Below, piece after piece: positions 55,329-64,000 of a stretch of DNA of 64,000 nt. Source of the stretch: Cladophialophora immunda. Its lineage: Eukaryota; Ascomycota; Eurotiomycetes; Chaetothyriales; Herpotrichiellaceae. The position numbers were made by a program, and so were the translations under genes. The stretch is from positions 6,448,001 to 6,512,000 of the forward strand of contig NW_015622541.1 of NCBI RefSeq assembly GCF_000835495.1. Direction: 5' to 3'. Below the pieces are notes generated by a model. It did not search any database. It saw only the letters and a program-made list of their open reading frames with translations, and was not told where the DNA came from. How positions within the stretch are numbered: the first letter of the stretch is position 1; each line of letters begins with the position of its first letter.

Positions 55329-55623
55329 AGCGGGCAGATGTACAGGGACGTGATTCAATATGGTTTTATTGTGTCATCTTAGCCCATGATGTCCGGTTCA
55401 AGTCGTGTCCACCAAACCCCGATTCAGACCCGTGCGTTCTTTGACCTTTCAAGTTTCTGGGATTGTATACCGCGGATGTCCATTGCAGTCGTGACAACGT
55501 TCTCATCAAGCTCATGAAAGTCGGATTGGTATAACATCAAGCTCGTGAATTGAAAGTTTGCTGAAGAGTCCATTGTAAAAACCCCCAGTCAATCCCCTTG
55601 GATGTTCAGACTGCCCGGCCCGA
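55329..55623. other. Convergent spacer
   Basis: 295 bp between 3' ends. Nothing recognised. Confidence 0.4.
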
Positions 55624-55943
55624 TCATTGGGTCTTGACCTCGCTGTCCTGCTCGACGTGGATGTGCTCGTTGGTCTGGAGGACGCCGACTTTGTCATCAG
55701 GGAACTCGACACTGCCGGCACAAGTCATTAGATTGTGAATCAGAGCACAAGGGACAAAACAAACTTACGTGAAGCCCTTGATCAGGGTAAATTCGTGCTT
55801 GATCTCTCCTCCATCGGCCTTGGCCTTCTCCTTGGCCTTGTTGAGCTCTTCGGGAGAAGCGTTTTCTTTGAGAGTGACCTTTGTCTCAAGTCAGTAGTAG
55901 TCAGCTTGGATAGGAAAAGGCAGCGTACGTTGAAGAGAGGCAT
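55624..55943 (-). CDS. Peptidase inhibitor I9-like protein (Pbi2-type proteinase B inhibitor)
   Basis: Three exons, 55943-55929 (MPLFN), 55878-55769 and 55711-55624, giving 70 residues. The sequence VTLKENASPEELNKAKEKAK, then EIKHEFTLIKGFTVEFPDDK and VGVLQTNEHIHVEQDSEVK, has the propeptide-like I9 fold of yeast Pbi2, a cytosolic inhibitor of vacuolar subtilisin proteinase B. It is free-standing, without a protease domain. The minus strand reads TTTATAAACA around 56063-56072, about 120 bp upstream of the ATG. Easily missed because it is short and the first exon is only 15 nt. Confidence 0.9.
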
Positions 55944-56539
55944 CGTGATTGCGGTGGTGGAGAAACAAAGGGAGCCTGATTCGAATGCGGATTGCGAGAG
56001 AATGCAGAAGCAGATTCGGAAATGTGAGAGAGACTGCACTGAAGAAGCAGAACAATCTAGGTGTTTATAAAGAACAGAAAGAATCCACGGCTTTGGAGAG
56101 TGAATGGTATGGTGAAAGGTGGGAAGGTCGTGTGAGTTGGAGGGGTGTCAGGAGTCCGCGCAGGCCTCTATCGATAGCCCAGATGCCCAGATGCCCAGTT
56201 CGCAGAAGGAAATGCGATGACGCAATAATAATCGGCCTTCGCCGTCGCAGCCTCTTACTTCACATCTCTCTTGCAGGTTTCACTTCGCCGTTTTCATCCC
56301 ACATCAATCCTTATTGTTCTTTTTGTATATCATGTGACGAGCTGAGTTATCTGTCAGTCTGTACGGAGACGCCCGAGTTCTCCTCTCCAGCTGGCTCTGG
56401 CGGTGACTCCATGTCAAACATCCTGTGCTCTGATTCAGCAGCAATCGACCGTTGAGCTCCTCAAAGCCGTCAAGATATTCTCTTCCTTTTGTGTCTCTGG
56501 CTCGCCTTCTTGGTGGTTACTGCTCCCGTTGGCCCAAGC
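55944..56539. promoter_or_regulatory. Pbi2-type upstream region
   Basis: 596 bp with the probable TATA box on the minus strand around 56063-56072 and a direct repeat AGATGCCC at 56180-56187 and 56188-56195. It also holds the 3' flank of the VOC gene. Confidence 0.45.
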
Positions 56540-57155
56540 TCAATACTGTACGAGTTCGATAAGATACCCATCAGGATCCTCTACGAACCCTGCCCCAGTG
56601 ACGGCCTTCCAAAGCCCCTGATTTCTGCCCTTCTCAGGCGCCTCTGCCCCAACTGCGCGGGCTGCCACTTCCAGACCTTGCGCGCTGCCTGGCTGTTTGA
56701 GGACTTTAACCCCGTTGTCTTCCATTCGTTTCATGCAAGCCGATACATCTGGAACTGTGAAGCAGAGCTTGATGAGGCCAAATCCCGGGTGGTCGTTGGC
56801 GTTGGTTATATGTTTTTGCGAGTGCTGTACCTCAATCAGCTCCCATGGTACTAACGAGGCTTCTAGCCTAGCGCTTTCGCCATTCAAAAATATGCTAATA
56901 TGTGGTACTTTGTCAAGGAGGGTTCCATACCTCTGACCAAATCAACTCCAAGACGCCTTCTCTCGCCAGAAAGGACCTGCCCGCCCCAGTATCCGTTTCA
57001 GGGTATCCCAAAAACCAAATCTTCACAGTATCGAACTCCATGCGTCCGAGTTCTTTCATGCCTAGGACATCCTGATAGAAGCCTATGGATCGCTGGATGT
57101 CGGATACTCTGATGCCGATTTGGTTAAACTTGTAATCCGCGGTCGTCGATGACAT
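56540..57155 (-). CDS. VOC superfamily protein, glyoxalase I-like, missing one metal ligand
   Basis: Two exons, 57155-56931 and 56830-56540, giving 171 residues; the join reads LELIWSEVQHSQKH. Motifs are FNQIGIRVSDIQRSIGFYQD, GVLELIWSE, GFGLIKLCFTVPDV and DPDGYLIELVQY. Compared with lactoylglutathione lyase, the Gln (FNQ), the Glu (LEL) and the last Glu (IEL) metal ligands are kept. The central His of GFGHI is Leu here. It may be a catalytically altered paralogue rather than true glyoxalase I. Single-domain, whereas typical yeast and fungal Glo1 is a two-domain protein. Cytosolic. Confidence 0.87.
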
Positions 57156-58113
57156 GATGAGCAAGTGAGCTTAGAGTGTTAGGCTACACAGGTTGAAGCT
57201 CCTTGATCATCGAGCATCGGCCTGGTTTCATGGACTGTTTATTCCAGTTACCCTCCCTTACCTAGGTACCCATAGTCTAGGTGGAGGCGCATTCAGCCGA
57301 AAGACCGAGGCTACGAGCGACATACGGATACAGACTTCACCTTCTCACACAATTATTTCGGCTCCGTGTTTTGCAGACCACACAGAGCTACGCTGGCCTA
57401 TTATACGTGAAGCACATGTTCTTTCACTGCCAAAAAATGGGCGAAAGTTGCCCTGAGGCAGATTCAAATCAGCCACAACACAGGACCTATATATCGTGAT
57501 TTGGTTAGACACCACACCTTGCCCTCATTTGCTCCGCCGTTGTCGTTTCTCTGGCGGACCGCGAGCGAGCCGAATACCGGCGGCCACGTCCAGCACAGAA
57601 GTCAACCGTCTCGCCTACGCGCTCTAGAGTTCCTCTTGAGGTCTACCTTTCCGAATCTTGCGTAGACGATGAATTCAAGCCGAGCCTTAAAGGCCTAAAA
57701 CACTTTTCAAGAGACCATCATAACGCTGGGCGATATAGTCGAGGAAATCATTCTCCAAAGCAAGTCTCAATGACGAATGGAATTCCACGAAGGGCGTCGC
57801 CAAACAGCGAGGAAGAAGCAATGCCATTCGTGAAGAGAAAGGAATCTCTCCCAGAGATACCTTCTAAACAGCAAACGCAAGAGAGGGCGGTTATCCGTCA
57901 CAGCTGCACGAAGAGCCAGTCTCTGCAAGTTACGAGCATACCTCAAGAGATTCGAGGTATTCTCTCCGATGGAGGAACGATGACAAGGAGACATCAACGG
58001 TGAAGAAACGTTTGCGAAACGAAGACACGAGGGAAGGACTGAATATTGTCTTTGCCCCGAATCACCATTTCGACGGCATGCACACTTAGCTTGAGCTATC
58101 GCCGGTGCTCAAA
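57156..58113. other. Intergenic, no gene recognised
   Basis: 958 bp between the VOC start and the exonuclease 3' end. Open frames of 60-80 codons on both strands lack domain likeness. Confidence 0.5.
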
Positions 58114-59356
58114 TCAATAGCCACACCTCCCACAATACCCGCAATCCTCCGCCGAGCAGGCTGTGTAGTCTCGATCCGAATCACTGTTGTGTCCTGGATC
58201 AGAATCACTGTTGTGGCCCATGGCCGCGTACTCTGTGCGCCATGTCACCTCACATTCTTCATGAATTCCGCGAGACTCACCGTCATCGTCCTGGTCATCA
58301 TTTTCGCCCTCGTCAGCTACAGGTTTATTGGACACAGTGATCCCCGGTGACCTCGACGAGCTCGCAGCATCTTGAACGATCGGGCTTGTCACAGGCGTCA
58401 AGCTCGAGGCCTCGGGTGCTGAGGCCGTTGCTTCTCTGGCATTGATATGTACGGCGTCGAGTTGACTGGTCAAATCATCGATGCAGCTATCGTCGAGGCG
58501 ACACAAATGAACAAGTCGAGCCGAACGGACGAGCTGTAGTTCGCGGCTCGTCGACACCTTTAGATACCTATTACACGATGCGCATCAGTGATGAGCACAC
58601 CGCCACGTGCCTGTCAGCCTACCGTGCTGGTCCCAGATGTGGCCCAACTGCCATGTGTCGGCCATTGCCGATGAATGTGTCGGTCTTGGACAGTCGAATA
58701 CGTTCATCAACAATTCCCTGGAGCTGTGCGGCTACACCAGCTTGCAGCTTCCCGCCATATACCGCGAGGAGTCGAGGCATGAGCATCACGTCTTGCTCAC
58801 AGTATTGGAGGATCTCGTCCGGCAGGGGTCTCTCGAGGAAGACCCCATACTTTCCCCCTGCCTCGGGTGCAAACAGACGCCGCCCCTTGGCTTTGGCGAG
58901 GGACCAGCCTGGGATGTGGGGTAGGTCTTTTTCAATGCACTTGGCCAGTCCATTGACGTATCTGCCTCTCCGATTCCTGGTGGCAAACTCGATGACCTGG
59001 AGATCGATGATGCCGGCGACGTTGACGCCAAAGTGGGCATGGAGGGCATCCGAGTCGTTGCGAATGTCGAAGAAGACTTTGAAGGTGTTTGGAGACTCCA
59101 GCACAGCTCGAAGGCTAGTTCCGTCTGCCGTGGTGAGGTCGAATGCCTTCGCTTCAAGCTGGTGAACATCGACAAGGTAGACGATCGGGCTGGGTGGCAT
59201 CAACAACTGCATAATGGCGATCGTGCCTGAGCGACCGAGATCGACGCCCTCGAGGTCGATAAACATCAGCTGGTCCTGTTCTGCCCGCGTACGCTTTGTG
59301 ATGAGAGTGAGCAGTGCGTGAAGCTTGACTTCGTTGTCGACGATAAAGGGCGCCAT
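58114..59356 (-). CDS. DEDDy 3'-5' exonuclease domain protein with acidic repeat tail
   Basis: Two exons, 59356-58623 and 58567-58114, giving 395 residues. The DnaQ-like domain has Asp-x-Glu in FIDLEGVDLG (exo I), FFDIRNDSDALHAHFG (exo II), and Tyr/Asp in ILQYCEQDVMLMPRLL (exo III, YxxxD). It resembles RNase D/Werner-type and the fungal exonuclease-domain proteins related to EXD1/Egl. The C-terminal region is Ser/Ala-rich then acidic (GENDDQDDDGES), followed by two copies of GHNSDSD and a Cys-rich end CGYCGRCGY. Probable nuclear or cytoplasmic RNA/DNA processing role; substrate unknown. Confidence 0.88.
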
Positions 59357-59897
59357 GGTGGATGAGCTCTACTTTGGGGAAAAGAGATGTCCCTGTACAG
59401 CTTCTATTCACAGATGCCTAGCTGTACTTTATACACCTCCACGGCGACGCTCGCTTGTCTTTCGAGTGATATGCCGTCCGCACGATGAGGTGCACTCCCG
59501 TCCTTGCTTTGGCCTTCGTCCTTGCACGTCCATAGGACAATCGGCGACGCGTCAGAACAGGTGTGGAACGCCAAAGGATGCTTATTGGTGTTTGGCGCAT
59601 TCATCCTGTCTACAATTGGTCGAATGACAAACGGCCAAGCCACCAGCGGCCAGACTGCAGCGCACGAGTCTCGAGTGGGTGGATCGAGTCTATCTGGTAC
59701 GATGCATGGTACAGTATAAGACTGCAGCGTGCTCCGATTCTGGCGCCATCGGATCCTGGTTCTCTTCATCACCTCTTCACTCCTTCAGAGGTGGTCATCC
59801 AGTGTTCTTCGCTCTTTGCTTTTGCTTGAAAGGACTGTCTTTCGGTATCTCGTGAGAATACCCCGACAGGCCATTACTGTCCGCCACCAGCTCCTAG
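59357..59897. other. Upstream of exonuclease and C2H2 genes
   Basis: About 540 bp. It must contain the exonuclease promoter and probably the 5' exon or promoter of the C2H2 gene. No confident exon identified. Confidence 0.4.
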
Positions 59898-60569
59898 GGT
59901 TACATTTCGCGGCCGTCGTCTCCAAGACTTATCCAGGAGACCGGTGCAAACCATCAACTTCATCTACATCCACCACGAACTGACAGCTTCGCACCGGGAC
60001 ACTGCATCGAGCCTTGGCAGCTAGATTTGCGTCGCAATCCTGTCGGAGCACCGCCCAGCAGCGTACTCCACGAGCAATCTGAACACAGTCCTCAAGCATT
60101 TCCTCTCCCGACCCTTGCGCCACTCGAAGACGATGACCTGTTCGCAGGGCCGCTTGATTCGTCCCATCAGCCAGCGCAAGACACTCCTTCCGCAACAGAA
60201 TTTCAGCGTGATCCAAGCTTGATTTGTCCGTACTGCGAACGACCGGCACAGAGTCGGTCACAACTAGCGTGAGTGCTTTCACGTGGCATCAAGCACAAGC
60301 ACAAGCACGAGGACTGACGTGTTCCAAGGAAACACCTGCTTGTCCACACGAAGCCGTTTCCGTGTCTTGAAGCTGACTGTCGAGGACAGCGCTTTGAGAG
60401 CCGACGTGATCTCCAGCGGCATCGAGACGCCTACCATCCGTCCGACAACGGCCCACCGCAGCGGTTCTGGTGTTCGGTAGCATCCTGTGAGCAGTCACGG
60501 CCACCCTTTTGTGGCTATTCACGCAAGGACGGACTGCAGCGTCACATGAAAAACAAACATGCCACGTAA
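59898..60569 (+). CDS. C2H2 zinc-finger protein, 5' end unresolved
   Basis: Three fingers appear only when an intron (60269-60328) is removed. Finger 1 is CPYCERPAQSRSQLAKHLLVH across the junction (C-x2-C-x12-H-x3-H). Finger 2 is CLEADCRGQRFESRRDLQRH ending DAYH. Finger 3 is CSVASC through DGLQRHMKNKH. The protein ends KHAT at the TAA (60567-60569). The upstream exon frame is open from 59898, with an acidic/Pro stretch LAPLEDDDLFAGPLD, but contains no ATG. The start must therefore lie in an earlier exon. Likely nuclear DNA-binding protein. The start given is the limit of the open frame, not a start codon. Confidence 0.75.
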
Positions 60570-61381
60570 CGACTTCAGGGAGGTAGCGCTACTTAGTCAT
60601 GGCAATCAAGCGGGCAAGGTCCATATCATCACTTTCATCCATTCTTGTTCCATCTTGCCTCTTGTCCAGTGAACTGCGTGATTGCACAACGTCCTCTTCT
60701 CTATCTTCCGCAAATAGTTTCGGGCGTAGGGTCGCCTTCCACCCCATTGTCACGTGAAGGCAGGAGGGGTGGGCGTTATCATGTTTCTAGTCTGATCCGA
60801 TCGGACAACTGGAGCAGAGCCAACCGATACCCCTAACGGCAGATAGGGTGTCGATGCTAGGCGAAACTGGTCCTTCAAAGTAGAGGTTGGAAGCAGGCAG
60901 CGTTGCCGAATATCACGGTCGCCTCTGTTCGATGGATCAACCTCCTTTGATGGCAGCAACCATGAACACAAGAAGGAAGAGTGAGGTCGGCCGCATGCGT
61001 GCCTTTTCGTTCGGTAGAGACAAGATCAGCGCCTTTGGATCGTCTGCCCAATCGTCCATGGTGCTAAGCTGCGGCTTGGCTGCAGCGTGGTAGTGGCTTT
61101 CTGCAAGGCCTCCAATGCACGGCGCGCCACGTTTTGATCACTGGAAAGGCGCTCAACGCCTAGTATTTGCTGCCAGAAGTCAAATATATATTGAGCCCTG
61201 ACGGAATAATGGCCCCAGGATTCTGTGAGAAGGTCGAATACGCAGGAGCAAACACAAATCTCATGAAGGTATCTCTGGTGGGCTGGCCAATAGATTAGTT
61301 TGATCTCGCACCGTTGAGTATAGAACCGAGATCTTGATCGAGGGGACTTTCTCGAACATCTTGTCCACGATCCTACAAGCC
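60570..61381. other. Intergenic
   Basis: 812 bp. AAATATATATTG at 61182-61193 is an AT-rich element about 190 bp before the methyltransferase start. Nothing else recognised. Confidence 0.45.
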
Positions 61382-62242
61382 ATGCCTGATCTGACGGACC
61401 GCGACCGGAAGTTCCAACTCTACTTCACCCTCCTGGCGCCCCAATACGCCCACTTGACCTCGAACACCACCTACGACCTCCTCCTGCAAGCCTTCAACGG
61501 GCCGCTCAAGCAACGACTCAGCGGCGTCCTCAGCTCGTCCGACTCGGTGACTGTGCACGACAATGCTTCGGGCCCAGGCACTGCCACCTCGGCGTTGCTC
61601 GACTTCTGCCACAGCGCCGACCTCCCAACGCCCACCGTCTACGCCACAGACTATACCGAAGCCATGATCGACGCGCTGCAGCGCCTGATCCCGGCTCGAG
61701 GCTGGACCAAGGTCGCCGCCCGCGTCGCCGACTCCCAATCCCTGGACTTTGGAGAGGCCACCTTCGACCTCGGCATCGTCAACTTCAGCATCGCCAACTT
61801 CAACGACGCCGCGTTGGCGATGCGGGAACTGCACCGGACGATCAAGCCCGGCGGGACAGCCATAGTCGCGAACTGGGAGACGTTCGGGTTCGCGACCGTG
61901 CTCAACACCGCGATGAACAAAGTCAGACCCGGCGCGGGCCCGCTACCCGCGGCGGGCCAGGAGTTCATGCAGGAGGACGTCCTCGTGCAGACGCTGGTCG
62001 GCGCCGGCTTCGAGCGCGACAAGGTCGCGGTCCACCTGACCGCGATCGTGGTGGGTGACGCCGAGAGGCTGGCCGGGATGACGGACTTCATGACCGGGCC
62101 GTATCTGGGCCCCGTGGCGGCGACGTTGTCCGAGGACGAGAAGAAGGAGTGGCCTGCCGCGGTGGCCAAGTCGATCGAGGAGGCCAAGGCCGCCGACGGT
62201 GGTGTGGTCTGTAAGGCATGGGTGCTTGCTGCATCGAAGTAG
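61382..62242 (+). CDS. Class I SAM-dependent methyltransferase
   Basis: Intronless, 286 residues from MPDLTDRDRKFQLYF. Motif I is VTVHDNASGPGTATSALLDF, motif II-like YATDYTEAMIDALQ, then DSQSLDFGEATFDLGIVNFS (motif IV) and RTIKPGGTAIVANWETFGFA (post-IV). Rossmann-like methyltransferase of the UbiE/Coq5-like group with an N-terminal helical cap. Fungal relatives methylate small molecules, but substrate cannot be inferred. An upstream in-frame region lacks an ATG, so 61382 is the start. Codon third positions are GC-rich compared with the left island. Confidence 0.88.
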   Translation: MPDLTDRDRKFQLYFTLLAPQYAHLTSNTTYDLLLQAFNGPLKQRLSGVLSSSDSVTVHDNASGPGTATSALLDFCHSADLPTPTVYATDYTEAMIDALQRLIPARGWTKVAARVADSQSLDFGEATFDLGIVNFSIANFNDAALAMRELHRTIKPGGTAIVANWETFGFATVLNTAMNKVRPGAGPLPAAGQEFMQEDVLVQTLVGAGFERDKVAVHLTAIVVGDAERLAGMTDFMTGPYLGPVAATLSEDEKKEWPAAVAKSIEEAKAADGGVVCKAWVLAASK

Positions 62243-63078
62243 TAGAGTAGTAGCCGTGGAGATGAGGTTGGTGGTGAGGATGCACCCATATACTTCGAGG
62301 TGCAGAGTATAGGTCGCTACTTCATCAATCCATTTACTTGGCCTGTGTACTAGAAAAAGGGGATGGGTGTAGTGCTTCCACCGACATACACAGTAGGTAC
62401 CAAGGCATGTAAACGGGTAAATAGGTAGTTTCCTGCCTAAGCAACTTCAAAGGAGGCAATAGGGGACGCAGCTGATACGCATTATTAGCTAGTGCCACTA
62501 TAGCTGGTTAGCGTAAGTAGAAGAACGCCTAGTGGCCTTAGCAGAGCTATCAGCAGAAGCCATAATCCTCCCCTCTAAAATGTCTAGCGATTCTCTGCTT
62601 TCCGCCCATTAACAACGCGGTCACTCCGTCGACAACAGCTATTCAAGTCTCTCTCCAACAACGAACCCAAGCTCTAGAAACCACGCTGCCTGGCTCTGCT
62701 GACGTGACACGCCGCGCTACTGCAGAACAAAAAAAGACCTCAGGCCGCTCAGCTGCGACACGCCTCCAAGGCACCGGCATGGCTTGGTATTTCTTGGGTT
62801 CTCTTGGTGTCTGCAACTTCGACCGCCGTTGTCTTACCGCCACCCTCGGGCTGGGCAGGCTTGGGTCGAGAAAAGTGGCAGCTCTTGATTGACAGACGCA
62901 ATGACAGGGACGGCAAGACACGCTGGGTGTCCGGGGTGATTTGATCTCGCGGCCTCAGACAAGGTCGGTTCTTGGTTTCTTTGATGTTGACTCCGGTCGC
63001 TGTTTTCGTCAGACTGGTCCCTCTGTCATAGAGGCTTGTGGTGGAGCAGCCCTCTTTTTTCTGCTTCTCGAGAGGGCC
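62243..63078. other. Intergenic with short palindromic stretch
   Basis: 836 bp. Around 62490-62530 are TAGTGCCACTA (imperfect palindrome) and repeated TAGCTGG/CTAGTGG words, possibly a degraded repeat. No gene recognised. Confidence 0.4.
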
Positions 63079-64000
63079 ATGTCGCGGAAGACAGGCGTGC
63101 TGACACGCAGCGTGATTTCATTGCTTTGTCTGTCGGGTCTTGTCACAGGGGCACACGGGGAGGGAGACGTCAGATACAGGGCGAGTTTCGATCAGGAATA
63201 CCAGCCTGGCGTTGTCGACATCGGCCTAGCGACCAACGAGAGCATGCTGCCAGATGCCTTCTCGCCCTGGTCATACAAGCCAGCGTGCACGGCCAAGCTC
63301 AGCCTGATCGGGAGCGAACTGTGCGTGTACACAGACCGATACTTCAGCAACGGCAGAGGCATCTCGATATTTACCACGCCGGAAATCGCAGGAGAATTTG
63401 CCGCCGTTCTGGCCTCCTTACAAGACCCACCTTTGTTAGATACGCTAGGTATCAACGGTTTCTCAGGCGCATGGTATACTCATCCAGTCCCCGGCAAGGG
63501 GATCGGCATGCTCGCCAAACACGACCTTCGCCGTGGCGACACAATCACGGCGTATACTCCCGTCCTACTCGCGTACAAGGAAGCCATCCTCCCGAAGGAC
63601 CAGCGCGAGACGTTTCTCCAGCTGGCAATCGCCCAGCTACCCGCCCCGTCGCGCGAGGCGTACCTGAAGCTGGCCACCATCTCGGACGACCCGGGCATCC
63701 TGGCGCAGGACATCGCCGGCGCGAACTCGTTTGAGATGCGACTCGGCAAGGGGAAGGCAGATGCTCCCAGCTCGGAGGCGGCGGCTGCCCACCTGGCCAT
63801 CATCCCCGAGGCGTCGCGGATGAACCACGACTGCGCGCCCAACGCCATCTTCCACACCAACGCCTCGACACTGGCCCACGTCGTACGCGCGACGCGCCCC
63901 ATCCGCAAGGACGAGGAAATCACCATCGCGTACACCAACCCGCTCGAGCCTCGCGCCGTGCGGCAGAAATACCTATCCGACGCCTTCCATTTCACATGCG
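63079..64000 (+). CDS. SET-domain protein with N-terminal signal peptide (runs off right edge)
   Basis: Frame open from ATG 63079 to the window end (307 codons, no stop). Signal-like N-terminus: MSRKTGVLTR then hydrophobic SVISLLCLSGLVTGAHG. The SET region begins with PVPGKGIGMLAKHDLRRGDT (about 135-155). The signature block is ASRMNHDCAPNAIFH (about 255), matching the NHxCxPN motif, followed by IRKDEEITIAYTNPLEPR. A post-SET start is at FHFTC at the edge. Family members transfer methyl groups to lysine. An apparent secretory signal on a SET protein is uncommon but is seen in a fungal-specific group. The 3' part lies outside the window. Confidence 0.85.
   Translation, partial: MSRKTGVLTRSVISLLCLSGLVTGAHGEGDVRYRASFDQEYQPGVVDIGLATNESMLPDAFSPWSYKPACTAKLSLIGSELCVYTDRYFSNGRGISIFTTPEIAGEFAAVLASLQDPPLLDTLGINGFSGAWYTHPVPGKGIGMLAKHDLRRGDTITAYTPVLLAYKEAILPKDQRETFLQLAIAQLPAPSREAYLKLATISDDPGILAQDIAGANSFEMRLGKGKADAPSSEAAAAHLAIIPEASRMNHDCAPNAIFHTNASTLAHVVRATRPIRKDEEITIAYTNPLEPRAVRQKYLSDAFHFTC

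Noticed and set aside
63036..63734. 232-codon plus-strand frame overlapping the SET gene
   Set aside because: Out of frame with the SET domain; Arg/His-rich composition typical of a wrong frame.
1..64000. Secondary-metabolite biosynthetic cluster
   Set aside because: No PKS, NRPS, DMATS, terpene cyclase, RiPP or isocyanide-synthase gene is seen; tailoring-type enzymes alone fit catabolism better, although a backbone gene outside the window cannot be excluded.
1..64000. tRNA genes, CRISPR arrays, intact transposons or viral insertions
   Set aside because: No cloverleaf-like sequence, regular repeat-spacer array, transposase, reverse transcriptase or integrase motif was found on reading both strands.

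Overview
The window is nuclear DNA of a filamentous ascomycete (Pezizomycotina). Genes carry many short GT..AG introns of about 50-100 nt. There are three Zn2Cys6 regulators of fungal type, and fungal housekeeping genes on the right: mitochondrial acetylornithine aminotransferase, the SDH assembly factor SDHAF4 and a Pbi2-like inhibitor. A Eurotiomycete, possibly a black-yeast relative, is plausible from the richness in monooxygenases and sugar-porter MFS genes, but the sequence alone does not fix the order. No tRNA, rRNA, CRISPR array, prophage or intact transposon was seen.

Left and middle (about 0.6-49 kb) is an accessory, catabolism-like island. In order: 3-hydroxyisobutyrate dehydrogenase-like gene with a damaged splice site (-); metallo-beta-lactamase-fold hydrolase (+); TRI12-type MFS exporter (+); alpha/beta hydrolase (-); EthD-like protein (-); two-domain carboxymuconolactone decarboxylase (CMD) (+); single-domain CMD protein (-); cyclase/kynurenine-formamidase-like hydrolase (-); Baeyer-Villiger monooxygenase BVMO-1 (+); sugar-porter MFS (-); SDR (+); BVMO-2 (-); zinc alcohol dehydrogenase (+); sugar-porter MFS (-); Zn2Cys6 regulator 1 (+); Zn2Cys6 regulator 2 (+); aldo/keto reductase (-); Zn2Cys6 regulator 3 (-); SDR (+); SDR (-); BVMO-3 (-); sugar-porter MFS (+).

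No PKS, NRPS, terpene synthase or prenyltransferase backbone gene is present. The set therefore looks like an uptake-and-degradation locus for a cyclic ketone, alicyclic or terpenoid-like compound rather than a biosynthetic cluster. In the inferred scheme, dehydrogenases (ADH, SDRs, AKR) make ketones, BVMOs insert oxygen to give lactones or esters, the MBL-fold, alpha/beta and cyclase-family hydrolases open them, and EthD/CMD enzymes may decarboxylate or isomerise. Four MFS proteins would move substrate or products, and three regulators sit inside the locus. Many enzymes are arranged head to head with a transporter, regulator or another enzyme across 350-840 bp shared promoters, several of which contain perfect inverted repeats.

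Right side (about 49.7-64 kb) looks like ordinary core genome: DUF1989 protein, ARG8-type aminotransferase (-), a secreted NTF2-like protein, SDHAF4, a three-exon Pbi2-like peptidase inhibitor, a VOC/glyoxalase-like protein lacking one metal ligand, a DEDDy 3'-5' exonuclease with an acidic repeat tail, a spliced C2H2 zinc-finger gene, a SAM methyltransferase, and a SET-domain protein with a signal peptide that runs off the right edge.
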